This document shows positions 57,282 through 64,000 of a DNA stretch of 64,000 nt, piece after piece. Every line of letters begins with the position of its first letter. Positions within the stretch are counted from its first letter, which is position 1. The notes under the pieces were generated by a model. The model saw nothing but the letters and a program-made list of their open reading frames with translations, was not told the DNA's origin and did no database searches. The position numbers and the translations under genes were made by a program. This DNA comes from Brevundimonas sp. G8 (GTDB lineage Bacteria; Pseudomonadota; Alphaproteobacteria; Caulobacterales; Caulobacteraceae), in contig NZ_LR732816.1 in assembly GCF_902506205.1 (NCBI RefSeq), forward strand, positions 1,931,604 to 1,995,603. The letters run 5' to 3'.

Positions 57282-58490
57282 TTAGACCGTGCGCACCTGC
57301 TGCGACCGGCCCGTCAGCCAGGCGACGACGAAGATGGCGAACCCGCCCAGGGACAGGCCGACGCCGACCCAGGCGGTCGAGGTCCAGCCGTAACCCGCAG
57401 CGATCGCCATGCCGCCCAGCAGGGGGCCGATCGCGTTGGCGGTGTTGAAGGCCGAGTGGTTCAGGGCGGCCGCCAGGGTCTGGGCGTCGCCGGCGACATC
57501 CATCAACCGTGTCTGCAACACCGAACCCAGGCCGCCGCCGCCGCCGATCAGGAAGACCACCCCCATCACCGCCCACAGGTTCGACGCCGCCATCGGATAG
57601 AGCGCCAGAGCCGCCGCGCTCCACAGCAGCAGGCCGCCCGCCGCCTTGAACCCCACATGGTCCGCCGCCCAGGCGCCCAGGATATTGCCCAGGAACATGC
57701 CGACCCCGAACACGGCGAAGACCCAGGGTAGGACCTCGGCCTCCACGCCCGTCACCGCCTGCAGCGTCGAGGCCAGATAGGCGTAGACCGCGAACATGCC
57801 GCCGAAACCCACGGCGCCGACGCCCAGCGTCAGCCAGACCTGCCCCCGCTTCAACGCACCCAGTTCGCGCCAGGGACTGGCGTCGGGATGGGCCGGATCG
57901 CGCGGCGCGAACAGGGCGACCAGGGCCATGGTGATCACGGCCAGCACGCCTACGATGGCGAAGGTCCAGCGCCAGCCATAGGCATGGCTGATGATGTTGA
58001 CGACCGGCACGCCCAGCACCGTCCCGACCGTCAGCCCCATCAGGATGGTCGAGACCGCCCGGGTGCGGAAATGCAGCGGCACGATGGAGGCGGCGACCAG
58101 GGCCGCCACCCCGAAATAGGCGCCGTGCGGCAGGCCGCTGAGGAAACGGAACACCAGCATCCAGCCATAGGTGGGCGCCAGCGCGCTGAGCACGTTGCCG
58201 ACGGCGAACAGGGCCATGAAACCGATCAGCAGATGCCAGCGCGGCAGGCGCGCCCCCAGCACCGCCAGGATCGGCGCCCCGACTACGACGCCGGCGGCAT
58301 AGGCGCTGATGACATGGCCGGCGGTGGGCGCATCGACGCCCAGACCGGCGGCGAAGTCGGGCAGGATGCTCATGGCCGCGAACTCGGTCACGCCTATGGC
58401 GAACCCGCCCATGGCCAGGGCGATCAGCACGAGGGCGACCGCCCCGCGCGAGCGGACGGGAAGGGCGGTGTCGAGGGCGGCGTCTGTCAT
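57282..58490 (-). CDS. MFS transporter, AraJ/drug-efflux type
   Basis: A 402-residue major facilitator with 12 hydrophobic helices. The opening VALVLIALAMGGFAIGVTEFAAMSILP is typical of the AraJ/YdhP/Cmx drug:H+ antiporter branch; the loop 2-3 motif is GAPILAVLGARLPRWHLL and the proline-containing motif C lies in GLTVGTVLGVPVVNII. The exported compound is unknown. ATG 58490 is preferred over a TTG four codons upstream. Minus strand, among the purine genes but without obvious link to them. Confidence 0.86.
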   Translation of the reverse strand: MTDAALDTALPVRSRGAVALVLIALAMGGFAIGVTEFAAMSILPDFAAGLGVDAPTAGHVISAYAAGVVVGAPILAVLGARLPRWHLLIGFMALFAVGNVLSALAPTYGWMLVFRFLSGLPHGAYFGVAALVAASIVPLHFRTRAVSTILMGLTVGTVLGVPVVNIISHAYGWRWTFAIVGVLAVITMALVALFAPRDPAHPDASPWRELGALKRGQVWLTLGVGAVGFGGMFAVYAYLASTLQAVTGVEAEVLPWVFAVFGVGMFLGNILGAWAADHVGFKAAGGLLLWSAAALALYPMAASNLWAVMGVVFLIGGGGGLGSVLQTRLMDVAGDAQTLAAALNHSAFNTANAIGPLLGGMAIAAGYGWTSTAWVGVGLSLGGFAIFVVAWLTGRSQQVRTV

Positions 58491-58542
58491 GTTGCGCTGC
58501 AACCTAATCAGCGTTCATGACACCACAAGGGCGGCCGGCCGA

Positions 58543-59022
58543 TCAGCCCTTGTTTTCGTAGGTCGCCGTGATCGACGCCTTGGCCAGGGTGTGGAAGTGC
58601 AGATTGAAGCCGAACACGGCGCCGGAGTTGTCGGCCGTGACGTCCAAGCTTTCCACATCCACGGCGAAGACGGTGAAGATGTAGCGGTGCGGACCATGGC
58701 CGGGAGGCGGGGCGGCGCCGCCGAAGCCGGCCTGGCCGAAGTCGGTGCGGCCCTGGATCGCGCTGTGCGGCAGATGACCGCCGGACGATCCGGCCCCAGC
58801 CTCCAGTTCTGTCACGTCGGCGGGAATATTCGCCACGGTCCAGTGCCAAAAGCCCGAGCCGGTCGGTGCGTCGGGATCATAGCAGGTGATCGCATAGCTC
58901 TTCGTCCCCTCCGGCGCGCCGGACCAGGCGAGGTGCGGCGACTGGTTGCCCTTGGCGTGAACCTGAGCTTCCGGCAGCAAGCCGCCGTCCTGAATGTCGG
59001 TGGAGGTGAGGGTGAAGGTCAT
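58543..59022 (-). CDS. YbhB/YbcL-type PEBP family protein
   Basis: A 159-residue phosphatidylethanolamine-binding-protein fold (Raf kinase inhibitor family in bacteria, as YbhB). Ligand-pocket blocks are PHLAWSGAPEGTKSYAITCYDPDAPTG, FWHWTVANIPADVTELE and YIFTVFAVDVESLDV. Function in bacteria is not established; roles in lipid or small-molecule binding are proposed. It precedes the MFS gene by about 50 bases on the same strand. Confidence 0.9.
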   Translation of the reverse strand: MTFTLTSTDIQDGGLLPEAQVHAKGNQSPHLAWSGAPEGTKSYAITCYDPDAPTGSGFWHWTVANIPADVTELEAGAGSSGGHLPHSAIQGRTDFGQAGFGGAAPPPGHGPHRYIFTVFAVDVESLDVTADNSGAVFGFNLHFHTLAKASITATYENKG

Positions 59023-59113
59023 CGCGTATCCCTAACAAGCTGTAGAGCCCAGAACGAATGGCCCAGACCATCGTTGCGGCCATGAACGCCATCAAAGCTC
59101 CATCCGGCCTACG

Positions 59114-59575
59114 CTAGTGTTTTGGAGGCGGAGGAAGCCTTGGCTCAATCGAAGGTGATCTCAAACGATCAGAGGAGCAAAGGTAACAAGGCTCTTCCGC
59201 GTTCAGCAGACGGTCGAAGGCGTCGTATAATCGCATTTCTTGATCGAACGCGACCTTATCGCCAAACCCGCAACCGTTTGAATCGATGATCGCGCCTTCG
59301 CTGGTTAGCGCGACTTCCCTAACGAAGATCGCGGGATGGGCGGGGTGGTCTGACAAGGTGACGACGTAGACAAGGTGATGTCGGTCGTCACGATAGGCAT
59401 TCGATCCACGCGAATGGCGAGACGCCAGAAGATCGGGGTTGGCGTCCAAATTTGCGACCAAGGCTCGGAATCCGCGCGCGCAATCTAGCTGTGGCCCGAT
59501 CTCCTGCGCGGGGGCTGGCCTTTCAGCGCACCCAAACAGCAAAAAAGCCGCTCCAATGATCAGAGCGGCTCTCAT
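59114..59575 (-). CDS. Small lipoprotein with a terminator in its first codons
   Basis: A 153-residue lipoprotein: signal RAALIIGAAFLLFGC with lipobox LFGC, then a His/Asn-rich domain with further cysteines (NGCGFGDK, EPCYLCSSDR). No family recognised. The ATG lies three bases after the purS stop and has no Shine-Dalgarno of its own, so it is probably translated by reinitiation from purS. Codons 3-12 also form an intrinsic terminator, an unusual dual use. Confidence 0.7.
   Translation of the reverse strand: MRAALIIGAAFLLFGCAERPAPAQEIGPQLDCARGFRALVANLDANPDLLASRHSRGSNAYRDDRHHLVYVVTLSDHPAHPAIFVREVALTSEGAIIDSNGCGFGDKVAFDQEMRLYDAFDRLLNAEEPCYLCSSDRLRSPSIEPRLPPPPKH
59541..59570 (-). terminator. Intrinsic terminator after purS, inside the lipoprotein gene
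   Basis: A perfect 8-bp stem (AGCCGCTC / GAGCGGCT on the minus strand) with a nine-base loop is followed by TTTTTT. It starts nine bases after the purS stop and covers codons 3-12 of the next coding sequence. By rule it should end most purC-purS transcripts. Confidence 0.9.
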
Positions 59576-59578
59576 GTT

Positions 59579-59815
59579 TCACGCCGCTTCGATGCGGTAG
59601 CTTTCGATCACCGTATTGGCGAGCAGTTGCTCGCACATCTTCTTGGCCTCGGCTTGCGGGTCTTCGGCGCCGGCGAGGTCGAACTCGATCAGCTTGCCGA
59701 CGCGGGCGTTCGAGACGCCCGACCAGCCCAGACCCTGCAGGGCGCCTTCGACGGCCTTGCCCTGGACGTCCAGGACGCCGGGCTTGAGGAAGACGTGAAC
59801 CTTGACCTTGGCCAT
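59579..59815 (-). CDS. purS: FGAM synthase subunit PurS
   Basis: Small subunit that joins PurL and PurQ and helps ammonia transfer. The 78-residue protein has VHVFLKPGVLDVQGKAVEGALQGLG, the family block, and LLANTVIESYRIEAA at the end. Its ATG overlaps the purC stop by one base (TGATG). Only purC precedes it in the operon; purQ and purL lie downstream beyond unrelated genes. Confidence 0.95.
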   Translation of the reverse strand: MAKVKVHVFLKPGVLDVQGKAVEGALQGLGWSGVSNARVGKLIEFDLAGAEDPQAEAKKMCEQLLANTVIESYRIEAA

Positions 59816-60573
59816 CAGTGCAGCCCTCCCTGGATCACCGTCGGCATGCCCTTCATGATGCCCAGGCGACGCGCGACTTCGGTATAGCTTTCGATGACAT
59901 TGCCCAGGTCGCGGCGGAAGCGATCCTTGTCCAGCTTCTCGCCGGTGGTGGTGTCCCACAGGCGGCAGCTATCGGGGCTGATCTCGTCGGCCAGCAGCAC
60001 GCGGCTGAAGTCGTTTTCCCAGACCCGGCCGAACTCGATCTTGAAATCGACCAGCGTGATGCCGACCGCGCCGAACATGCCCGACAGATAGTCGTTCACG
60101 CGCACCGTCATGGCCAGCATGTCGTCGAGTTCCTGGGTCGAGGCCCAGTTGAAGGCGGTGATGTGCTCCTCGGTGACCATCGGGTCGTTGAGCTCATCCT
60201 TCTTGTAGTAGAATTCGATGATCGAGCGGGGCAGGGGCGTGCCTTCCTCGATGCCCAGACGCTGGCTCATCGAGCCGGCGACGATGTTGCGGCAGACGAC
60301 TTCCAGCGGGATGATCTCGACTTCGCGGATCAGCTGCTCGCGCAGGTTCAGGCGCTTGATGAAGTGGTTGGTCACGCCGATGCCGTTCAGGCGCGACATG
60401 ATGAATTCGCTGATCTGGTTGTTGACCACGCCCTTGCCTTCGAGGACGGCCTTCTTCTGCGCATTGAACGCAGTGGCGTCGTCCTTGAAATACTGGATCA
60501 GGGTGCCGGGCTCGGGTCCTTCGTACAGGATCTTGGCCTTACCTTCGTAGATTTTCTTGCGCTTGCTGTTCAT
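59815..60573 (-). CDS. purC: SAICAR synthetase PurC
   Basis: ATP enzyme that joins aspartate to CAIR, step eight of IMP synthesis. The 252-residue protein has [20 protein letters not shown], the phosphate-binding start, and [32 protein letters not shown] near residue 190, with the acidic metal site. The start is [11 protein letters not shown], preceded by GGGA about ten bases upstream. Divergent from the DUF1476 gene; the intervening 286 bases hold both promoters. Confidence 0.96.
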   Translation of the reverse strand: MNSKRKKIYEGKAKILYEGPEPGTLIQYFKDDATAFNAQKKAVLEGKGVVNNQISEFIMSRLNGIGVTNHFIKRLNLREQLIREVEIIPLEVVCRNIVAGSMSQRLGIEEGTPLPRSIIEFYYKKDELNDPMVTEEHITAFNWASTQELDDMLAMTVRVNDYLSGMFGAVGITLVDFKIEFGRVWENDFSRVLLADEISPDSCRLWDTTTGEKLDKDRFRRDLGNVIESYTEVARRLGIMKGMPTVIQGGLH

Positions 60574-60859
60574 CGTCCGGTCCCGCTTACGGGCGCCCTC
60601 CAGAAACAAAAATCGCGCGGCCATGATGGAGGGGAAGACCCGGTCCTGGCGGCGCGTTTCGGAATCGTTCGGGCAGTCAATCTCGTTCGGGGTCTCCTTA
60701 GCCGATGGCGCGCCGCGATACAAATGAGGATGGCGAAGGGCGCAAAGGATGGGGACAGGATGTCCACCCGAGTGAAGTCATGTTGCGTTCAGGGATGGGC
60801 GGTCTATAGACGGCCGTTGCCCCGACGTTAGCGGGGCGTACGGAGCTATGCTGAGCGAA

Positions 60860-61183
60860 ATGACGACCTTCGACGATCGGGAAAAGGCCTTCGAGGCCAA
60901 GTTCGCCCTCGATCAGGAGCAGGAGTTCAAGGCCATCGCCCGGCGCAACCGGATGCTGGGCCTGTGGGCTGCCGAAAAGATGGGCCTGTCGACCGAGAGC
61001 GCCGATCAGTACGCCGCCGCCGTCGTGCGCGCCGATTTCGAACAGCCGGGCGACGAAGACGTGTTCCGCAAGGTCGCCGGCGACTTCAAGGCCTCGGGCC
61101 TGTCGGTGTCGGAAGGCGAGATTCGCTCCAAGATCGACGAACTGGCCTCGATCGCCCGCGAAGGCATTCGCGCCGGCGAGTAG
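60860..61183 (+). CDS. F1-ATPase inhibitor zeta subunit (DUF1476)
   Basis: A 107-residue alphaproteobacterial protein of family DUF1476, shown in Paracoccus to be the zeta subunit that blocks ATP hydrolysis by F1. The N-terminal inhibitory helix is TTFDDREKAFEAKFALDQEQEFKA, followed by RRNRMLGLWAAEKMGL and a four-helix bundle rich in acidic residues. The start at TTFDDREKAF matches the family; an ATG four codons earlier is possible. It is not near atp genes here, as is usual. Confidence 0.92.
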   Translation: MTTFDDREKAFEAKFALDQEQEFKAIARRNRMLGLWAAEKMGLSTESADQYAAAVVRADFEQPGDEDVFRKVAGDFKASGLSVSEGEIRSKIDELASIAREGIRAGE

Positions 61184-61220
61184 GTCTTAGGCCTTCGGGC
61201 TGATTTCTGAGAATTCGAAA

Positions 61221-61258
61221 GGGCCGCACCCGGGGGAAAGTGCGGCCCTTTCTTTTTT
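61221..61258 (+). terminator. Intrinsic terminator after the zeta-subunit gene
   Basis: A perfect nine-pair stem (GGGCCGCAC / GTGCGGCCC) with a ten-base loop is followed by TTTCTTTTTT. It begins about 38 bases after the stop codon and is a strong plus-strand terminator. Confidence 0.92.
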
Positions 61259-61330
61259 GCCGGGGACGTTGGGGGATGTCTCACCCGGCGTACTGTGCGT
61301 CTCGCGCCCTTGAAGAACACGAGCGTCGGG

Positions 61331-61371
61331 ATTTGGTTTCAGGCGTTTCCGCCCGAAACCAAATTATTTTT
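61331..61371 (+). terminator. Long stem-loop between convergent genes
   Basis: ATTTGGTTTC-A-GGCG pairs with CGCC-C-GAAACCAAAT around TTTC (14 pairs plus one A-C mismatch), followed on the plus strand by TATTTTTA. It stands immediately after the fasciclin gene's stop codon on the opposite strand. Plus-strand termination is already provided at 61221, so this may serve as 3'-end structure for the fasciclin mRNA, which on its own strand lacks a T-run. Confidence 0.75.
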
Positions 61372-62002
61372 ACGGCATCAGAACCGTGTCCACGACGTGG
61401 ACCACGCCGTTGGACTGACCCACGTCCGCCTGGGTGATGGTGGACTTGCCGCCCTTGGCGTCGGTGATGACCCAGGTGTTGTTCGGGCCGGCCGAAACCT
61501 TCAGTTCTTCGCCCTGAACCGTCTTCAGCGTGGCGGTTCCGCCATTGGCCTGGGCCTGGGCGGCGATGTCGGCGGCCGTCAGGCGACCGGCGACCACGTG
61601 ATAGGTCAGGATCTTGGTCAGGTCGGCCTTCATCGCCGGCTGCATCAGGCTGGTGCGCGTCGCCTCGGGGATTTTCTCGAAGGCGGCGTTGTCAGGTGCG
61701 AAGACGGTGAAGGGACCGGGGCCCTGAAGCGTCTCGACCAGACCGGCGGCGGTCACGGCAGAAACCAGGGTGGTCAGGTTGGAGGCCTTGGACGCGTTGG
61801 CGACGATGGTCTCGTTGGGGCTCATGGCGGCGCCGCCCACCATCGGATCTGTCGCGGGGGCCATGGCGGCGCCCTCGGCCGGGGCCATGGCGGTCGATTC
61901 AGCCGGCGTCGCAGCTGCCGGTTCGTTGTTGTTACAGGCGCCCAGCGCCATCAGCGCGCCGCCGGATACGGCGACGAGCATGAGATTGCGAAGATTTGTC
62001 AT
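61370..62002 (-). CDS. Fasciclin-domain lipoprotein
   Basis: A 210-residue exported lipoprotein: signal ending ALMALGAC, then an Ala/Pro/Met-rich linker with repeated TAMAPAEGAAMAPA units, then one fasciclin (FAS1) domain with TLVSAVTAAGLVETLQGPGPFTVFAPDNAAFEKIP and ILTYHVVAGRLTAADI. FAS1 domains mediate adhesion or protein contact on the cell surface. The start MTNLRNLML has AAAGGGAA about ten bases upstream. A palindrome (GAACGT-T-ACGTTC, 62044-62056) lies just upstream and may be regulatory. Confidence 0.9.
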   Translation of the reverse strand: MTNLRNLMLVAVSGGALMALGACNNNEPAAATPAESTAMAPAEGAAMAPATDPMVGGAAMSPNETIVANASKASNLTTLVSAVTAAGLVETLQGPGPFTVFAPDNAAFEKIPEATRTSLMQPAMKADLTKILTYHVVAGRLTAADIAAQAQANGGTATLKTVQGEELKVSAGPNNTWVITDAKGGKSTITQADVGQSNGVVHVVDTVLMP

Positions 62003-62108
62003 TGTGTTTCGTTCCCTTTGGGCCGCTCTCAAGGCGGTAACGGGAACGTTACGTTCGAAACCGCATAAAGGATGCGTGTGGCGCGACAAGAAATCGCAGC
62101 TTCACCAT

Positions 62109-62951
62109 TCAGTCTTCGAATACGACCGTCTTTGTGCCGTGCAGCAAAACACGGTCTTCCAGATGGCGACGAACAGCGCGCGCCAGGACGCGGCGTTCAA
62201 TATCTCTCCCCTTGCGGATCAAATCTTCGGGCGTGTCGCGGTGGCTGATCCGCTCGACGTCCTGTTCGATGATGGGGCCTTCGTCCAGGTCGGGGGTGAC
62301 ATAGTGGGCGGTGGCGCCGATCACCTTCACGCCTCGCGCGTGGGCCTGATGATAGGGGCGGGCGCCCTTGAAGCCGGGCAGGAAGGAGTGATGGATGTTG
62401 ATGCAGCGTCCCTCCAGCTTGCGACTGAGGTCGTCCGACAGGATCTGCATGTAGCGCGCCAGCACGACCAGTTCCGTCCCCGTCTCCTCGATCAGCCGCA
62501 GCAGTTCCGCCTCCTGCGCCGGCTTGTCGGCGGCGTTGATCGGGAGGTGATGGAAGGGCAGGTCGCCCAGGTCGACATGGCCGATCTGCTCGCGCGGATG
62601 GTTCGACACGACCGCCGTCACCTGCATCGCCAGTTCGTCGATGCGCCAGCGGTACAGCAGGTCCGCCAGACAGTGATCGAACTTGGACGCCAGGATCATC
62701 ACCTTACGCGGCGCGGGACCTCGCAGGGTCCAGTCCATGGCGAACCGCTCGGCCAGGGGCGCGAAGGCGGCGCGGATCGCGGTCTCGGCGTCGCCGTCCG
62801 CCGGCTCGAACACCACCCGCATGAAGAAGGTGGCGCTGGAGGCGTCGCCGAACTGTTGCGCGTCGGAGATGTTGGCGTCCCGCTCCAGCAGGAAGGCGGA
62901 AACGGCCGCGACGATGCCGTGGCGGTCGGGGCAGGACAGGGTCAGGATCAT
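62109..62951 (-). CDS. purU: Formyltetrahydrofolate deformylase PurU
   Basis: Hydrolyses 10-formyl-THF to THF and formate, balancing the folate pool and feeding PurT. The 280-residue protein has an N-terminal ACT-like domain ([18 protein letters not shown]) and a GART-like catalytic domain with the Asn/His/Asp triad in the region [22 protein letters not shown] and [17 protein letters not shown]. The ATG overlaps the stop of the DNA glycosylase gene (ATGA). Confidence 0.95.
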   Translation of the reverse strand: MILTLSCPDRHGIVAAVSAFLLERDANISDAQQFGDASSATFFMRVVFEPADGDAETAIRAAFAPLAERFAMDWTLRGPAPRKVMILASKFDHCLADLLYRWRIDELAMQVTAVVSNHPREQIGHVDLGDLPFHHLPINAADKPAQEAELLRLIEETGTELVVLARYMQILSDDLSRKLEGRCINIHHSFLPGFKGARPYHQAHARGVKVIGATAHYVTPDLDEGPIIEQDVERISHRDTPEDLIRKGRDIERRVLARAVRRHLEDRVLLHGTKTVVFED

Positions 62952-63472
62952 CAGGCGGCAGGCTTATCCGGGAGAAACTTCCCCAGTATGGCCCAGCTGT
63001 CCGCCTTTGCCGACAAGGATATTGCATGGGCGGGGCTGGATGACGGCAGATCGATCAAGGCGGCGCCCTTTACGTCGGCCAGGATGCGCCGCCCCAGTTT
63101 GCTCGCCAGCTTGCCATTGAATGCGACGCCCCGCAGGTTCGGCAGGCTTTCGACCAAGCCCCTCAGATCGGCTGCCTCCGGCGACCGGATCGCCGCATCC
63201 AGACTGCCCGACCGCTCCGCCGAGGCGATCACGTCCCACAGACCGACGCCGCGCGCCTTCAACCGGTCGAGCCGCTGCTCATAGGGTCGTGTCGCGAGGT
63301 CTTCTCCCAGCACCCCGCCGATCAGGGGCCAAAAGCCATTGCGCGGATGGGCGTAATACTGCGCCGCCTTCAGCGACGCGTCGCCAGGTAGGCTGCCCAG
63401 GATCAGAAGTCGGGTCTCCATGTCGACCACGGGGGCGAAGCCCTGCCTGCGGTCGCCGATAGGGTCCGTCAC
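62951..63472 (-). CDS. Hypoxanthine/uracil-DNA glycosylase (UDG family 6)
   Basis: A 173-residue DNA-deoxyinosine glycosylase of the uracil-DNA glycosylase superfamily. Motifs are [13 protein letters not shown] with the catalytic region, [20 protein letters not shown], and the late [13 protein letters not shown]. It removes deaminated adenine (hypoxanthine) and possibly uracil from DNA. The GTG start overlaps the oxygenase stop (GTGA) and its stop overlaps the purU start, so the three genes form one operon. Confidence 0.85.
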   Translation of the reverse strand: MTDPIGDRRQGFAPVVDMETRLLILGSLPGDASLKAAQYYAHPRNGFWPLIGGVLGEDLATRPYEQRLDRLKARGVGLWDVIASAERSGSLDAAIRSPEAADLRGLVESLPNLRGVAFNGKLASKLGRRILADVKGAALIDLPSSSPAHAISLSAKADSWAILGKFLPDKPAA

Positions 63473-63996
63473 TTGACTGGCGGGTCGTCGCGCAGCCAGC
63501 CGGTGATCGAGCGGCGCTTGCCGCCGGCATAGGCGGCGACCGGCGCGACGGAGTGCATGCGGGGTGTCTTGAACACGGTCCAGACGTTGAAGCCAGGCTT
63601 GAAGCCACGCTCGATGTCCCCGTTCGCGTCGTGGAACATCAACTGGCCGCCCCAGTCGGGCCGCCAGTCGCGCGACAGGCCCAGCGTATAGGCCGCGCGC
63701 CGTTCGCCCACACCCGTGTCGTCATGCTGGGTCAGGAAGTCGCCGGGCCGGAACCAGGTCGCCTGGGCGTCGATCTTGGTCACGCTCGCTTCGCCCGTCA
63801 CCGCCTTGGCGAAGGTGGTGAATGGGGTGTCGTTGAAGAATTGCAGCAGGACATGGGTGGCGTGGCCCGGATCCTTGCCGGTCAGTAAGGCCGGGATGAT
63901 CGGATAGGCCAGATAGATGAAGGAGAAGCCGGTGCGGCCTTCCGACAAGGCGTGCTGGATTCTGGCGGTGACCGCCTCGCGACTCAACTCGGCCAT
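63469..63996 (-). CDS. 2-oxoglutarate/Fe(II) oxygenase, partial at window edge
   Basis: The visible 175 residues form most of a 2OG-Fe(II) dioxygenase of the prolyl-4-hydroxylase-like group: iron ligands in FLTQHDDTG and PRMHSVAPV, and the oxoglutarate Arg in KRRSITGWL. The domain usually has an N-terminal extension of 50 or more residues. The first Met here is therefore probably internal and the gene likely runs past the window's right end. It probably hydroxylates a protein or amino acid. Confidence 0.78.
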   Translation of the reverse strand: MAELSREAVTARIQHALSEGRTGFSFIYLAYPIIPALLTGKDPGHATHVLLQFFNDTPFTTFAKAVTGEASVTKIDAQATWFRPGDFLTQHDDTGVGERRAAYTLGLSRDWRPDWGGQLMFHDANGDIERGFKPGFNVWTVFKTPRMHSVAPVAAYAGGKRRSITGWLRDDPPVK

Positions 63997-64000
63997 GTCC

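Noticed and set aside
60753..60765. GGACA-GGA-TGTCC palindrome in the purC/zeta-subunit gap
   Set aside because: Only five-base arms, expected by chance in this composition; no known purine repressor site recalled with this form.
60574..60859. Purine or ZTP riboswitch upstream of purC
   Set aside because: The leader contains no aptamer-like three-way junction or pseudoknot pattern I recognise; only short stems.

Overview
The window is a GC-rich chromosomal segment of an alphaproteobacterium, most like Caulobacterales and in particular Brevundimonas. This is inferred from protein content: the alphaproteobacterial F1-ATPase zeta subunit (DUF1476), an HWE-type histidine kinase, a large TonB-dependent receptor with an EIVVTG box, a DUF6481-like protein, and the zapA - 6S RNA - 5-FCL - ymdB gene order. 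Species cannot be fixed from the sequence alone. About 70 protein genes are densely packed, often with 1-10 nt overlaps. I see no rRNA, tRNA, CRISPR array, prophage or insertion sequence.

Layout. 0-4 kb: host-attachment-like protein, secreted metallophosphatase, threonine dehydratase ilvA. 3.8-8.2 kb: NAD biosynthesis operon nadA - (M50 protease) - nadB - nadC behind a promoter carrying a strong palindrome. 8.2-17.8 kb: two paralogous SleB-type cell wall hydrolases around a large hybrid histidine kinase, then a HWE kinase with a single-domain response regulator. 17.9-24.8 kb: aldo/keto reductase, trxB, ELM1-like protein, greA, GST, a dicarboxylate/amino acid symporter and small membrane proteins. 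24.9-32.1 kb: carB with an RraB-like gene just upstream, and a 1114-residue TonB-dependent receptor. 32.3-37.4 kb: HAD hydrolase, SDR, S41 protease, and the pyruvate transporter pair ybdD/cstA. 37.5-42.9 kb: a palindromic dispersed-type repeat, then a tightly packed minus-strand run tkt - secreted hypothetical - esterase - VOC - purT. 43-46 kb: coiled-coil protein, zapA, 6S RNA, 5-formyl-THF cyclo-ligase, a vapBC toxin-antitoxin pair and ymdB. 46-51.6 kb: glycosyltransferase, membrane phosphatase plus repeat membrane protein, P450, a parDE pair with an iterated palindromic operator, and a small protein resembling the helical part of serine recombinases. 51.6-60.6 kb: the purine genes purL, purQ, purS and purC, all on the minus strand but separated by unrelated genes. 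60.8-64 kb: F1-ATPase zeta subunit, fasciclin lipoprotein, purU, a hypoxanthine-DNA glycosylase and a 2OG-Fe(II) oxygenase cut by the window edge.

How the genes work together. Purine and one-carbon metabolism dominates: purL/Q/S/C, the formate-using purT, the formate-releasing purU, the folate salvage enzyme 5-FCL, and carB for carbamoyl phosphate. NAD synthesis is complete from aspartate to nicotinate mononucleotide. Two toxin-antitoxin modules are accessory insertions.

The least expected observations are: an intrinsic terminator lying inside the signal-peptide codons of the gene after purS; the iterated operator of parDE; the palindrome over the nadA promoter; a vapBC pair spliced between 5-FCL and ymdB; and an interrupted inverted repeat upstream of the TonB-dependent receptor. 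I found no convincing large undescribed multi-gene system. The best candidates for new biology are the membrane-repeat-protein/phosphatase pair and the recombinase-helix-like small protein.
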